A stretch of DNA of 64,000 nt from Flectobacillus rivi (GTDB lineage Bacteria; Bacteroidota; Bacteroidia; Cytophagales; Spirosomataceae). Of this stretch, positions 1 through 8,658 are shown one piece after another (position 1 is the first letter of the stretch; each line of letters starts with the position of its first letter). The stretch lies in NCBI RefSeq assembly GCF_030056655.1, contig NZ_JASHIE010000020.1:59379-123378 (forward strand), read 5' to 3'. Made by a program: the position numbers and the translations under genes. Below the pieces are notes generated by a model that saw only the letters and a program-made list of their open reading frames with translations, was not told where the DNA came from and made no database searches.

Positions 1-1
1 C

Positions 2-358
2 AGACATTTTATTGATTGCGGTGGGGTAGAGCGCATCGAGAAGATTATTAACTTCCAATTATGGGATGCAAATGACTTCGAACATCGTTTGAAACCACAA
101 AAATTGTTGAATATCATCGCATTATCCGAAAATAGATTAGGTATTGGAGATTTGGAAGTAGAGGTTGAGTATCAGTCTGATACCATTGGGAAGTATGGAT
201 TAGGATTTGATGGCCCAAATTTCCAATTGCTACCTAAGAAAACAGCTTGTTTGGCGCAAGATGCTTGTGGAGTCCCTGCTGAAAAACCTAAAGTGCGCTT
301 GAGTGATTTGCAAGCAAGTCAGTCAGCATGCTGCACGCCTGGAGGCGGATGTTGTTAA
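2..358 (+). CDS. DUF6428 family protein, 5' truncated
   Basis: The reading frame is open from the first bases of the window to a TAA at 356-358, so the true start lies outside. The visible part runs from RHFIDCGGVERIEKI through a conserved-looking LNIIALSENRLGIGDLEVEVEYQ stretch, broken here only for naming, to a Cys-rich end (ACCTPGGGCC). From memory this resembles the DUF6428 proteins found in arsenic-resistance clusters of Bacteroidota. It lies 132 bp upstream of an ACR3 exporter on the same strand, which supports an arsenic role. The Cys pairs at the C-terminus could bind arsenite or another soft metal, but that is inference. A TTG at 89 could act as an internal start, but the frame upstream continues with protein-like sequence, so I treat the gene as truncated. 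Confidence 0.7.
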   Translation, partial: RHFIDCGGVERIEKIINFQLWDANDFEHRLKPQKLLNIIALSENRLGIGDLEVEVEYQSDTIGKYGLGFDGPNFQLLPKKTACLAQDACGVPAEKPKVRLSDLQASQSACCTPGGGCC

Positions 359-490
359 AAATGTTTAATCAGACGTCTTCGCATCATCAGGACTAAGTCT
401 TTGGCATTGAGGTTAACGAGATTGATAAGAAACAATTTATATTTTGGCTTAAGGCATAAAGCTTATAGCCTAGAGCAAAAACGATACAAA

Positions 491-1552
491 ATGTCTGCAA
501 ATAATTGTGCCCCAGTTGTAGAACGCAAGCAACTAGGTTTTTTAGATAGATATCTGACTCTTTGGATATTCTTGGCGATGGCGATTGGCGTTGGAATCGG
601 GCATTTTTATCCTGAATCCTCCAATTGGATTAACTCATTTTCGAGTGGAACCACCAATATTCCATTGGCCATTGGTTTGATTTTGATGATGTATCCTCCA
701 CTTGCGAAAGTGAAGTACGAAAAAATGGGAGAAGTCTTTTCCAACATAAAAGTATTATCAGCGTCATTGGTACTGAATTGGATTATTGGACCCATTTTTA
801 TGTTCCTCTTGGCTATTACTTTTCTCAAAGATTATCCTAGTTATATGGTTGGTTTGATTCTGATAGGACTGGCCAGATGTATTGCTATGGTGGTAGTTTG
901 GAATGATTTAGCTGATGGAAGTCGTGAATATGCCGCTGGACTCATTGCACTAAATAGTATTTTTCAAGTGCTGTTGTATAGTGTTTATGCCTATATTTTT
1001 ATCGGCGTTTTGCCAACCTATTTTGGTATCCAAGGATTGAATATTGAGGTAAAAATGAGTCAAATTGCTGAGAGTGTGGGAATTTATCTTGGGATTCCTT
1101 TTGGTTTAGGACTTTTTAGTAGATGGATTTTGATTAAAACCAAAGGCGAAACTTGGTTTCAGGAAACTTATGTTCCTATGATTTCGCCGATTACTTTGAT
1201 AGCGTTATTGTTTACCATTGTGATTATGTTTAGTCTCAAAGGTCAACTTATTGTACAGATTCCGATGGACGTGGTACGTATCGCTATTCCTTTGGTGATA
1301 TATTTTGCGGTAATGTTTGTGGTAAGTTTCATTATTGGAAAAAACTTTGGCGCAGATTATGCCAAAAGTACTTCTATCGCCTTTACCGCAACTGGAAATA
1401 ATTTTGAATTGGCGATTGCCGTAGCAATTGGTGTGTTTGGCATCAATAGTGGCGAAGCTTTTGCAGGTGTTATTGGACCATTGGTAGAAGTACCAGCCTT
1501 GATTGGATTGGTAAACTTAGCCTTTTGGTTTAGAAAAAAATGGTACACTTAG
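491..1552 (+). CDS. acr3: ACR3 family arsenite efflux transporter
   Basis: Integral membrane exporter of arsenite (As(III)), 353 residues, about ten hydrophobic segments, the usual ACR3 length. The segment GLARCIAMVVVWNDLA contains the Cys of the fourth membrane helix that is typical of ACR3 and needed for arsenite transport in studied members. A later helix has the conserved TATGNNFELAIAVAIG stretch. I chose the ATG at 491 (MSANNCAP) because the frame upstream, open from 401, lies in a repeat-like AT-rich region with no transporter similarity. The gene follows the DUF6428 protein and precedes an MFS transporter. Together these look like the distal part of an ars operon whose regulator and reductase would lie upstream of the window. 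Confidence 0.93.
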   Translation: MSANNCAPVVERKQLGFLDRYLTLWIFLAMAIGVGIGHFYPESSNWINSFSSGTTNIPLAIGLILMMYPPLAKVKYEKMGEVFSNIKVLSASLVLNWIIGPIFMFLLAITFLKDYPSYMVGLILIGLARCIAMVVVWNDLADGSREYAAGLIALNSIFQVLLYSVYAYIFIGVLPTYFGIQGLNIEVKMSQIAESVGIYLGIPFGLGLFSRWILIKTKGETWFQETYVPMISPITLIALLFTIVIMFSLKGQLIVQIPMDVVRIAIPLVIYFAVMFVVSFIIGKNFGADYAKSTSIAFTATGNNFELAIAVAIGVFGINSGEAFAGVIGPLVEVPALIGLVNLAFWFRKKWYT

Positions 1553-1603
1553 GTAGAGTGCTGAATTTCGAGTGCTGAGTTTTGAGTGTGATTTTGTCCT
1601 TGC

Positions 1604-1630
1604 CTAGTTCGAGACTAAGTCTTGAACTAG
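1604..1630. repeat. 27-bp imperfect palindrome, CTAGTTC family
   Basis: CTAGTTCGAGACT, a central A, then AGTCTTGAACTAG: 13-bp arms with one mismatch. Near copies occur at 15250-15276 and 48030-48056, with a half copy at 48093-48118. Each lies between genes. It sits 52 bp after the acr3 stop and could act as a terminator-like hairpin or a REP-type element. Confidence 0.75.
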
Positions 1631-1743
1631 GTATGTTTTTAAACAGTTCCAGATTTGATCTTTTGATTTCGGAAAAAATTCAGAAGACCATTTCTATTAG
1701 TTGCATACTTTGTCTTAAACTAGAAATTTTCATACATCAAGCT

Positions 1744-2955
1744 ATGAATACCGTACAACTTGGCTTAAAAGAAAACTGGAAGCAATTTTCGATTCTTGTC
1801 ATCATCAATGCCTTTGTGGGAGGGATGATAGGATTGGAACGCTCGGTCTTGCCACAATTGGCTGAGAAAGATTTTGGGATTTCTTCTAAAACGGCTGTGT
1901 TTTCATTTATCATTGCCTTTGGTATCACGAAGGCAGTCTGTAATTATTTTACAGGAAAACTGGCTAATCTTATTGGGCGAAAAAAACTCCTTGTGATAGG
2001 TTGGGTATTTGCCTTGCCTGTACCTTTTATCTTAATCTACGCCAACAATTGGAATTGGGTTATCTTGGCAAATATCTTATTGGGTATCAATCAAGGCTTG
2101 GCTTGGAGTATGGCGGTGATTATGAAAATAGATTTGGTTGGTAGTAAAAAAAGAGGTTTAGCGGTAGGAATCAACGAATTCGCAGGATATGTGTCGGTTG
2201 GTATTGTGGCGTTTTTGACAGGATATATTGCCAATACCTACGGAGTTAGACCGTATCCTTTTTATCTGGGTATAGGTTTTTCAATCATGGGTTTGTTACT
2301 TTCAATACTTTTTGTCAAAGATACTCGTCTACACGTGGGGCAAGAAAGTACCCAAAGCACTATTCCTTTACTCAAAAATATTTTTCTGAATACATCTTTT
2401 ACTCATAAATCCCTTAGCGGAATTACACAAGCAGGTTTGGTCAATAATCTTAATGACGGTATGGTTTGGGGGCTATTACCCATTTTATTACTCAGTAAAG
2501 GATTTTCGCAAACTAATATCGGTATTCTTACAGCGATATACCCGATGGTATGGGGCTTGAGTCAGCTTTTTACGGGGAAGCTTTCCGATGTGTATTCCAA
2601 GAAGATGTTGCTTTTTGGAGGAATGTTGTTTCAAGGTATTGCGATTATGGGTTTAATCAAGGCCAATTCATTCGAGATGTTTGGAGGAATAGGCATACTT
2701 TTAGGCTTGGGAACAGCTTTGGTATATCCTACCTTTATCAATGCTATTGCAGATTATACACACCCTTCGCAACGAGCCGAAAGTTTGGGTACTTTCCGTT
2801 TTTGGCGTGATTTGGGCTATGCGGCAGGGGCTTTGTTGACAGGTATTTTGGCAGATTATTTCGGCATAGAAATGTCTATCTTGTTGATTGGTATTCTTAC
2901 GATTATTTCTTCTTTGGTCATATTGGTTCGTGTTGGAAAACCTTTTACAATTTGA
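1744..2955 (+). CDS. MFS transporter in the arsenic cluster
   Basis: A 403-residue major facilitator superfamily protein with about twelve hydrophobic segments. The loop after the second helix reads GKLANLIGRKKLLVIGW, the classic MFS G-x-L-a-D-r-x-G-R-K/R-x motif in variant form, and a second copy (GKLSDVYSKKMLLFGG) opens the C-terminal half. I chose the ATG at 1744 (MNTVQLGL) because the frame upstream to 1582 crosses the palindromic repeat. The substrate cannot be read from sequence. Its position directly after acr3 suggests efflux of an arsenic compound or other metabolite linked to arsenic detoxification, but an unrelated substrate is possible. Confidence 0.85.
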   Translation: MNTVQLGLKENWKQFSILVIINAFVGGMIGLERSVLPQLAEKDFGISSKTAVFSFIIAFGITKAVCNYFTGKLANLIGRKKLLVIGWVFALPVPFILIYANNWNWVILANILLGINQGLAWSMAVIMKIDLVGSKKRGLAVGINEFAGYVSVGIVAFLTGYIANTYGVRPYPFYLGIGFSIMGLLLSILFVKDTRLHVGQESTQSTIPLLKNIFLNTSFTHKSLSGITQAGLVNNLNDGMVWGLLPILLLSKGFSQTNIGILTAIYPMVWGLSQLFTGKLSDVYSKKMLLFGGMLFQGIAIMGLIKANSFEMFGGIGILLGLGTALVYPTFINAIADYTHPSQRAESLGTFRFWRDLGYAAGALLTGILADYFGIEMSILLIGILTIISSLVILVRVGKPFTI

Positions 2956-3107
2956 AAATTTGGTAATTTGAAGATTTGAAAATATGTTTTATTAGATACC
3001 CAATAACTGAAAGCCGATAACCGATAGCTCAAAGCCTAAACTCACCCTTAACATTAATTTAACATTGGAATACATATTAGTTAATATTGGCGATGTAAGT
3101 TTGTACC

Positions 3108-3464
3108 ATGAAATTCTGGAAACATATCGTCATAACCCTAATCACACTCTTTTCTATTAGCACAAGAGAATCGGTGATTAGTCATGAGCACAAGCTTGTT
3201 CATGCTACGACGAAATCTGTTTCTCATCATTCCAACCAGCATGCTGTAAAACTACTGAGTGTAGTAGATAGCCAAACTAATGCTTCTCTTGAAAATATAG
3301 AGTCAGAAGATACTGATGATATTAAGGAAGTTAAAGCGTCAGTCGCTCGTGAAATAGAAGTCGTTTCTATTTTGCTCAAGCCATTGTCAAAAACGTTGGT
3401 TACACAGCTAAGAAGTCTATTTAAGTTTGGACGCTACATTTTGTTTTTACAACTCCTCATTTAA
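3108..3464 (+). CDS. Small putative exported protein, function unknown
   Basis: 118 residues. The N-terminus (MKFWKHIVITLITLFSIST) looks like a signal peptide or a single membrane anchor. The middle is polar and His/Ser-rich (HEHKLVHATTKSVSHHSNQH), then acidic, and the C-terminus is hydrophobic (FGRYILFLQLLI). I recognise no family. The ATG is preceded at 3096-3103 by TAAGTTTG, which fits the Bacteroidota -7 consensus TAnnTTTG, but it is so close that the transcript would be nearly leaderless. It lies 86 bp upstream of a TonB-dependent receptor on the same strand and might be co-transcribed. A spurious frame is possible. Confidence 0.4.
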   Translation: MKFWKHIVITLITLFSISTRESVISHEHKLVHATTKSVSHHSNQHAVKLLSVVDSQTNASLENIESEDTDDIKEVKASVAREIEVVSILLKPLSKTLVTQLRSLFKFGRYILFLQLLI

Positions 3465-3550
3465 GATTTTCCTACATTATTCTAATCACATTTTCTTGCA
3501 TTCATATTGAATGCAACATGGTATTTCTTTATTCACTCTTTCGTAAAATC

Positions 3551-6500
3551 ATGAAAACGAACGTTTACGCTAAACAACTTTCACAGTTGTTGACAGTTAT
3601 CGCTGTATTTTTCTTAAGCATGACTGCAATTCAAGCTCAAGTAACAACATCTTCTATTTCTGGAAAAGTAAAAGACAAAACTGGTCAGGAAGTACCAGGA
3701 GCGTCAGTTATCGCTACCTATTTGCCAACAGGTGCTAAATACGGTGTAGCTTCTAGTGGTGATGGTCACTTTACTATTGCTAACATGAACCCAGGTGGTC
3801 CTTACAAAATCGTTGTGACGTTTGTAGGGTACCGTTCACAAGTAGTAGAGGGTATCACACTCAATTTAGGTTCAAACTCTAACGTTGATTTTGTACTTCA
3901 AGAAGAAAGTACGTCATTGGCTGAGGTTGTAGTAAAAGGCGAAAAAGGTGGTGCTAAATTAGGCGCAGGCACTAATTTGGGCGAAGCTCAAATCAAATCA
4001 TTACCAACGTTGAGCCGCAGTCTTACCGACATGACTCGTATGACGCCACAAAGTGCCAACAACTCTTTTGCAGGTACAAACTTCCGTTACAACAACGTAA
4101 CAATTGATGGTACTATCAACAACGATGCGATTGGTTTTAGCCCATCTTTGGGTGGACAAGGTGGTACTTCGGGTATGCCTGGAAGTAGTACTCGTACCAA
4201 TCCTATTTCTTTGGATGCGATTCAGGATATTCAAGTATATATTGCTCCTTACGATGTAAAAATCGGTAACTTCACAGGTGGTTCTATCAACGCTGTAACG
4301 CGTAGTGGTACAAACGACGTAACAGGTTCGGTATATGGTTTTGGTCGTAATGCAACAATCACTGGTCCAAACAACGCTGGTGATGGTGCTAAAATCCCAA
4401 GTAGCTATTATGACTACCAAACAGGTTTTAGAGTAGGTTTGCCTTTGATTAAAAATAAATTGTTCTTCTTTACAAACGAAGAAATCACTCGTCGTCAAGA
4501 ACCCCTTTTCTATGGTGCAGGATATAAAGATGCCAATGGAAATACTTTATCGTTGATCGATGCTGCAACGGCTCAAAAAATCTCTGATTTTGTAAAAACA
4601 AACTACGGTTTTGATGTAGGTACGGCAGGAGATTATAACATTTCTTCAAGAAGTAATAAATTCTTCAACCGTTTGGATTGGAATATTTCTGACAAACACC
4701 AATTGTCACTTCGTAACAACTACATTACTTCTGAAGCTACCAACTTGGAAAGAGATGCTGCCAACTTCAGATTTGCGAGCATGGACTTCAAACAAGTGAA
4801 CAATCAAAACTCAACAGTAGCAGAGTTAAAAAGCCGTTTTGGTAATGCTTCAAACAGTTTGATTTTGGGTTATTCAGATATTCATGACTACAGACAGCCA
4901 TTGAGTGGTAACGTATCGATGCCACAAGTGGAGATTGCAGTAAATGGTGGAACGGTATTTTTCGGTAACGACCGTGAGGCTACAGTATTTAACATGCGTC
5001 AAAAAACATTTGAAATTACGGATAACTTTACTTGGTTTAGAGGAAAACACACTTTCTTAGTAGGTACGCACAACGAGTTGTATTCAATCAATTATGGTTT
5101 CGTGAACTCTTGGAATGGTCGTGTAGCTTACAGAAGTTTGGATGAGTTTTTTGCGGGAAAAGTAAACCGTGTTAGAGGTTCATATAGCTTTACAAACAAC
5201 GACCGTGATTATAACTTCGACAATCCTTATGCGAAATTCAACGTAGGAATGTACAGTGTATATGGTCAGGATGATATTCAAGTAAATGACCGTTTGAGAT
5301 TATCTCCAGGTTTACGTTTTGACTTAGCAACTACAGATTCTCCATCGATTAGTTCGGCTACTAAAAATACAGCCATTGACAAAAATGCAGGAACTACTTA
5401 CACATCAACACCTTTATCACAAATCAACAATAAGATTTTTGGGCAGGTTTTAGTTTCTCCACGTATTGGGTTCAACTATGATGTAAATGGTGATAAATCT
5501 GTTATCGTACGTGGTGGTAGCGGTATTTTCACAGGTAAAATTCCATTTGCTTGGTTAGGATATGCCTTCTACAACGACGGTGTTGGTTATGGTTCATTTG
5601 ACGTAAACAACTTGGCTACAAAATCAGGCGTAAAAGGCGATGTATTGAAAGATGGTGCTAAAACTTATGCTTTCAACAACGGTCAAGGTAACCAAACACA
5701 AGTAGACGTTGTAAGTAATAACTTCAAAATGCCACAAGTATGGAGAAGTAGTTTGGCGGTAGATTATAACGTAAAAGGTTATAAAATTACCTTGGAAGGG
5801 ATTTATACCAAAACAATCAACGACTTGAAATTCCAACAAGTTAACTTGAAAGACTCGGTTACTTATTTCTCTTATGATACTCAGCACCAAATGCCAGTAT
5901 ATTTGTCGGGTGGTTCGACAGGTCAGAAAGTGAATTCTTCATTTTCGAATGCTTATATGTTGTCGAATACTTCACAAGGATACCGTTATAGCTTAACAGC
6001 ACAAATTGCTAAAACGTACTCATTTGGCTTGAACGCTTCAGTAGCTTATACTTACGGACAATCTTGGGATTTGACCAACGGTATTCGTAACTCAATGGAA
6101 TCTAACTGGCAGTTGAACCAGTCATTGACACCAAATGACCCAGCATTGGCTCACTCAAACTTTGATATTCGCCACCGTATTATTGCTTCTTTGGGTTATA
6201 GAAAACAGTGGAACAAAAATCACGCAACGCAGTTCTCGGCAGTAATCAATGCTCAATCAGGTAATCCATTCACATGGGGTTTTGTGAACTCAACGATTGC
6301 TAACACTCCACAGGCTGCTGGTTTGGCGTATGTGTTCAAAGATGCGACAGAAGCAACAAAATACATGGTTGATTACAAAGATGCTAGCGGTAACACCATT
6401 ACAGCAGCTCAACAAGCACAACAGTTTATGGATTTTGTAAACGGCGATTCTTACTTGAGTACTCGCAAAGGCAACTTCACTGAGCGTAACACTGGTAGAA

Positions 6501-6814
6501 CTCCTTGGAATACAACAGCCGATGTACGTTTGATGCACGACATTAATATTACTACAGCAGGAAAGAAATCACACACATTACAGATTTCGTTAGATGTTAT
6601 CAACTTTACTAACTTGTTGAATAGCGAGTGGGGAAGAATCTACTTCGTATCAAATACATTCAACTCAACAGCTAGTATTGGTTTAGTGCGCAAAAACTCA
6701 GGTACTGCTACAGACCCAACTTACAACTTTATCAAACCAACTACAGCACCGTTCTCAGTTGACCAATTATCGTCACGTTACCAAGCTCAGTTAGGTTTAC
6801 GTTATAGTTTCTAA
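3551..6814 (+). CDS. Oar-like TonB-dependent outer-membrane receptor
   Basis: A 1,087-residue outer-membrane protein. A signal peptide ends near AIQAQ. A carboxypeptidase-regulatory-like domain follows (about residues 30-115, SGKVKDKTGQEVPGASV ... FVGYRSQ), then a TonB plug region with FRYNNVTIDGTINND and SINAVTRSGTNDVTGSVYGF, and a long beta-barrel ending in the typical terminal aromatic (LGLRYSF). Length and layout match the Oar/TonB-receptor family of Bacteroidota, which import large or complexed substrates using TonB energy. The start is the ATG at 3551 (MKTNVYAKQL), which gives a clean signal peptide; the frame extends upstream to 3518 without a better start. A strong terminator follows at 6882. 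The substrate is unknown, and no SusD partner is adjacent. Confidence 0.9.
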   Translation: MKTNVYAKQLSQLLTVIAVFFLSMTAIQAQVTTSSISGKVKDKTGQEVPGASVIATYLPTGAKYGVASSGDGHFTIANMNPGGPYKIVVTFVGYRSQVVEGITLNLGSNSNVDFVLQEESTSLAEVVVKGEKGGAKLGAGTNLGEAQIKSLPTLSRSLTDMTRMTPQSANNSFAGTNFRYNNVTIDGTINNDAIGFSPSLGGQGGTSGMPGSSTRTNPISLDAIQDIQVYIAPYDVKIGNFTGGSINAVTRSGTNDVTGSVYGFGRNATITGPNNAGDGAKIPSSYYDYQTGFRVGLPLIKNKLFFFTNEEITRRQEPLFYGAGYKDANGNTLSLIDAATAQKISDFVKTNYGFDVGTAGDYNISSRSNKFFNRLDWNISDKHQLSLRNNYITSEATNLERDAANFRFASMDFKQVNNQNSTVAELKSRFGNASNSLILGYSDIHDYRQPLSGNVSMPQVEIAVNGGTVFFGNDREATVFNMRQKTFEITDNFTWFRGKHTFLVGTHNELYSINYGFVNSWNGRVAYRSLDEFFAGKVNRVRGSYSFTNNDRDYNFDNPYAKFNVGMYSVYGQDDIQVNDRLRLSPGLRFDLATTDSPSISSATKNTAIDKNAGTTYTSTPLSQINNKIFGQVLVSPRIGFNYDVNGDKSVIVRGGSGIFTGKIPFAWLGYAFYNDGVGYGSFDVNNLATKSGVKGDVLKDGAKTYAFNNGQGNQTQVDVVSNNFKMPQVWRSSLAVDYNVKGYKITLEGIYTKTINDLKFQQVNLKDSVTYFSYDTQHQMPVYLSGGSTGQKVNSSFSNAYMLSNTSQGYRYSLTAQIAKTYSFGLNASVAYTYGQSWDLTNGIRNSMESNWQLNQSLTPNDPALAHSNFDIRHRIIASLGYRKQWNKNHATQFSAVINAQSGNPFTWGFVNSTIANTPQAAGLAYVFKDATEATKYMVDYKDASGNTITAAQQAQQFMDFVNGDSYLSTRKGNFTERNTGRTPWNTTADVRLMHDINITTAGKKSHTLQISLDVINFTNLLNSEWGRIYFVSNTFNSTASIGLVRKNSGTATDPTYNFIKPTTAPFSVDQLSSRYQAQLGLRYSF

Positions 6815-6881
6815 GAATTATTAGTTAATGGTGTATCGGTTATTGGATTATTATTCCAACAAGCGTACTCTAAACAATTTA

Positions 6882-6926
6882 ACAAAATCCCCATAGTCTT
6901 CATGACTTTGGGGATTTTGTTTTTTA
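6882..6926 (+). terminator. Rho-independent terminator after the Oar-like receptor
   Basis: Perfect 12-bp arms ACAAAATCCCCA (6882-6893) and TGGGGATTTTGT (6909-6920), followed by a T run. It lies 68 bp past the receptor stop. Confidence 0.9.
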
Positions 6927-6947
6927 TAAAATCTATTCACCCCTGCT

Positions 6948-6971
6948 GTTCCAAGTTTAACAACTTGGAAC
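6948..6971. repeat. 24-bp palindrome, GTTCCAAGTT family, copy 1
   Basis: GTTCCAAGTT, loop TAAC, AACTTGGAAC: perfect 10-bp arms. Related copies lie at 7087-7110 and 8635-8658, so three copies sit within 1.7 kb around one gene. Confidence 0.75.
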
Positions 6972-7086
6972 CATAAATCAATTGTAATCTTCGACTGCAC
7001 CACCAACACAGCTAATAGCAAAGATTGAATACTTTAGTATATTCAGTTTGAGCAAGGTCGCAGACGGAGACTGCTTTTTATTAGGC

Positions 7087-7110
7087 GTTCCAAGTTGTTA
7101 AACTTGAAAC
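7087..7110. repeat. 24-bp palindrome, GTTCCAAGTT family, copy 2
   Basis: Begins GTTCCAAGTTGTTAAACTTG and ends AAAC: arms with a few mismatches to copy 1. It immediately precedes the left 24-bp direct repeat at 7116. Confidence 0.7.
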
Positions 7111-7115
7111 AGCTA

Positions 7116-7139
7116 GGGGTAGATATTTTTTCAAAAGTA
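7116..7139 (+). repeat. Left 24-bp direct repeat flanking the toxin-like gene
   Basis: Begins GGGGTAGATATTTTTTC and ends AAAAGTA. It is identical to 8568-8591 in the same orientation. The two copies bracket the minus-strand gene at 7184-8395, 1,452 bp apart. Confidence 0.8.
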
Positions 7140-7183
7140 GTCAGGATAGCTCCTATCTTCTAAATAATAATATTTCATCATCT

Positions 7184-8395
7184 TTATTTTAATTTAATTT
7201 CTTTAAATGCAGTATATCGTGAGAAAGAGAGTATTGCCACAGGAATGCCTCCTAAGGTGTAACCTCCAGGCAAGTAAAATGAGTTAGCTCCATCTTCATT
7301 TCCAAAAGGAATACTTAACCCCCTAAAATCCTGCTTATCTATGAGTACAATCATTGCATCTTCATCTTCAAGGTAGCCATTATCCAATCCAAGCTTTTGT
7401 TCTACCTGTCTTAAATTACCTCCTGTCTCTAATAAAATCTTATCTAACTCTGTTTTTGGGAACACCAAATCTCCATGAGATAGATAAGATCCTAGTGTAC
7501 CATATGTATTAAATGACTTACGTGATGTAAAACGAACAGCTCCCTTATCAAACTTAGCTAAATGCCTAGCAATATATTCCTCGTTTAAATAAACCCAAGG
7601 CAATGGTGTATGTCCTTTCCGAAATAGTAATAATATATCTTTTTGTGAATTCCCCGATTTAAAAGCGTTTAAGAGTGCATCATCCGCCCATTTTATCAAT
7701 ACTCCATGATTAGATTTGAACTCTAACCCTTTTGATGTCTCTTTAACAACAAATTCAAATTTATACATTCTACTTTCTGCCAAATTGTATTCATAGTTTT
7801 CTAGTTGCTCAATATTAAATATTAATTTCTTCTTCTTCACATCGTAATTCCATTCACCAATCTCTTCACTCATATGGTTCTTTGTTGCCTTGCTAAGTTG
7901 CGAATGATAACCTAAAAACTCATCACTTAATTCAATATGACGCAATGTGTCTCCAATTACTAAACTGTAATGACCAACAAATTTTTCTTGATTTTTCATT
8001 TTTGCATCATAAAATGAACTTGTTGCACAATTTATGTCCAGTAGTAGGTCTGTGTAAAGTTTAATCGTGTTTAAATTCCTGAACTCAGAAGAATTCATTA
8101 TACGTTCAAGCTTGATTTTATATCCACAACTTTTGTGATATTGAACGCTCTGTGAAAATACTAAATACTCTATTTTCTTTTTCTCTATCTCTTCCTTACT
8201 TAATTCTAGTCTGTATTGTTTGTTTTTATCATATAATATGTATTGGGTCGAGTCAAATGGATTATCGTTAATTGTGTAATATATTTTACCTTTTTTGTCT
8301 AACAAATAGGATACTACCTTGCCATAAAATTCCAAATTTTGCGAATAGCTTTTCATTGATAAGATAAGAAGCAATACTAGTAGAGTTTTTTTCAT
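7184..8395 (-). CDS. Secreted protein with toxin-like C-terminal region
   Basis: 403 residues with a signal peptide (MKKTLLVLLLILSMKSYSQ). Residues about 20-270 match no family I can name. The last ~120 residues contain LSHGDLVFPKTELDKIL, then IPFGNEDGANSFYLPGGYT and GGIPVAILSFSRYTAFKEI. From memory this resembles C-terminal domains of polymorphic (Rhs/contact-type) toxins that carry a GNE-GAN ... PGGYT-GG-PEA pattern. That is recall, not a search result, and its biochemical activity is not known to me. No obvious immunity gene is adjacent. The gene stands alone on the minus strand, uses AT-rich sequence, and is bracketed by 24-bp direct repeats (7116, 8568), so it may have been acquired or duplicated. 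The C-terminal region could instead have a non-toxic role. Confidence 0.65.
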   Translation of the reverse strand: MKKTLLVLLLILSMKSYSQNLEFYGKVVSYLLDKKGKIYYTINDNPFDSTQYILYDKNKQYRLELSKEEIEKKKIEYLVFSQSVQYHKSCGYKIKLERIMNSSEFRNLNTIKLYTDLLLDINCATSSFYDAKMKNQEKFVGHYSLVIGDTLRHIELSDEFLGYHSQLSKATKNHMSEEIGEWNYDVKKKKLIFNIEQLENYEYNLAESRMYKFEFVVKETSKGLEFKSNHGVLIKWADDALLNAFKSGNSQKDILLLFRKGHTPLPWVYLNEEYIARHLAKFDKGAVRFTSRKSFNTYGTLGSYLSHGDLVFPKTELDKILLETGGNLRQVEQKLGLDNGYLEDEDAMIVLIDKQDFRGLSIPFGNEDGANSFYLPGGYTLGGIPVAILSFSRYTAFKEIKLK

Positions 8396-8476
8396 TTTTT
8401 GATTTATTTTATTAAAAGTATAATTTGTAGACGCTTTTCCCTAACATTAGTAACACTTCAAGTATCCTATTACATG

Positions 8477-8518
8477 AATAAAGCCTTACCATTTGATTAC
8501 CAATGATAAGGCTTTATT
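8477..8518 (-). terminator. Hairpin downstream of a gene remnant
   Basis: Perfect 12-bp arms AATAAAGCCTTA (8477-8488) and TAAGGCTTTATT (8507-8518). It lies just past the stop of the minus-strand remnant at 8555. The T run is weak. Confidence 0.6.
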
Positions 8519-8567
8519 TATGTAGTTCAATAATGGGTTTTCTCCATAGTCAAACTATGCTTGATTT

Positions 8568-8591
8568 GGGGTAGATATTTTTTCAAAAGTA
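8568..8591 (+). repeat. Right 24-bp direct repeat flanking the toxin-like gene
   Basis: Identical to 7116-7139, in the same orientation. It lies inside the gene remnant at 8555-8667. Confidence 0.8.
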
Positions 8592-8634
8592 ATCACTTTC
8601 CCATCCGCATCAAATTCAACATGGATTCCCTTCT

Positions 8635-8658
8635 GTTCCAAGTTCTTAAACTTGAAAC
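8635..8658. repeat. 24-bp palindrome, GTTCCAAGTT family, copy 3
   Basis: Begins GTTCCAAGTTCTTAAACTTG and ends AAAC, differing from copy 2 at one base. It falls inside the remnant frame. Confidence 0.7.

Larger units (their letters stand above)
6815..7183. other. Intergenic region rich in short repeats
   Basis: Holds the terminator at 6882, palindromes at 6948 and 7087 and the left direct repeat at 7116. I see no gene in it. Confidence 0.7.

Noticed and set aside
401..490. 30-residue N-terminal extension of the ACR3 gene
   Set aside because: It reads through an intergenic repeat-like stretch (also seen near 24942-24966); 491 gives the standard ACR3 N-terminus.
4001..4498. 165-codon minus-strand frame inside the Oar-like receptor
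   Set aside because: Shadow of a strong plus-strand gene; Thr/Ser/Arg/Cys-rich composition typical of antisense frames.
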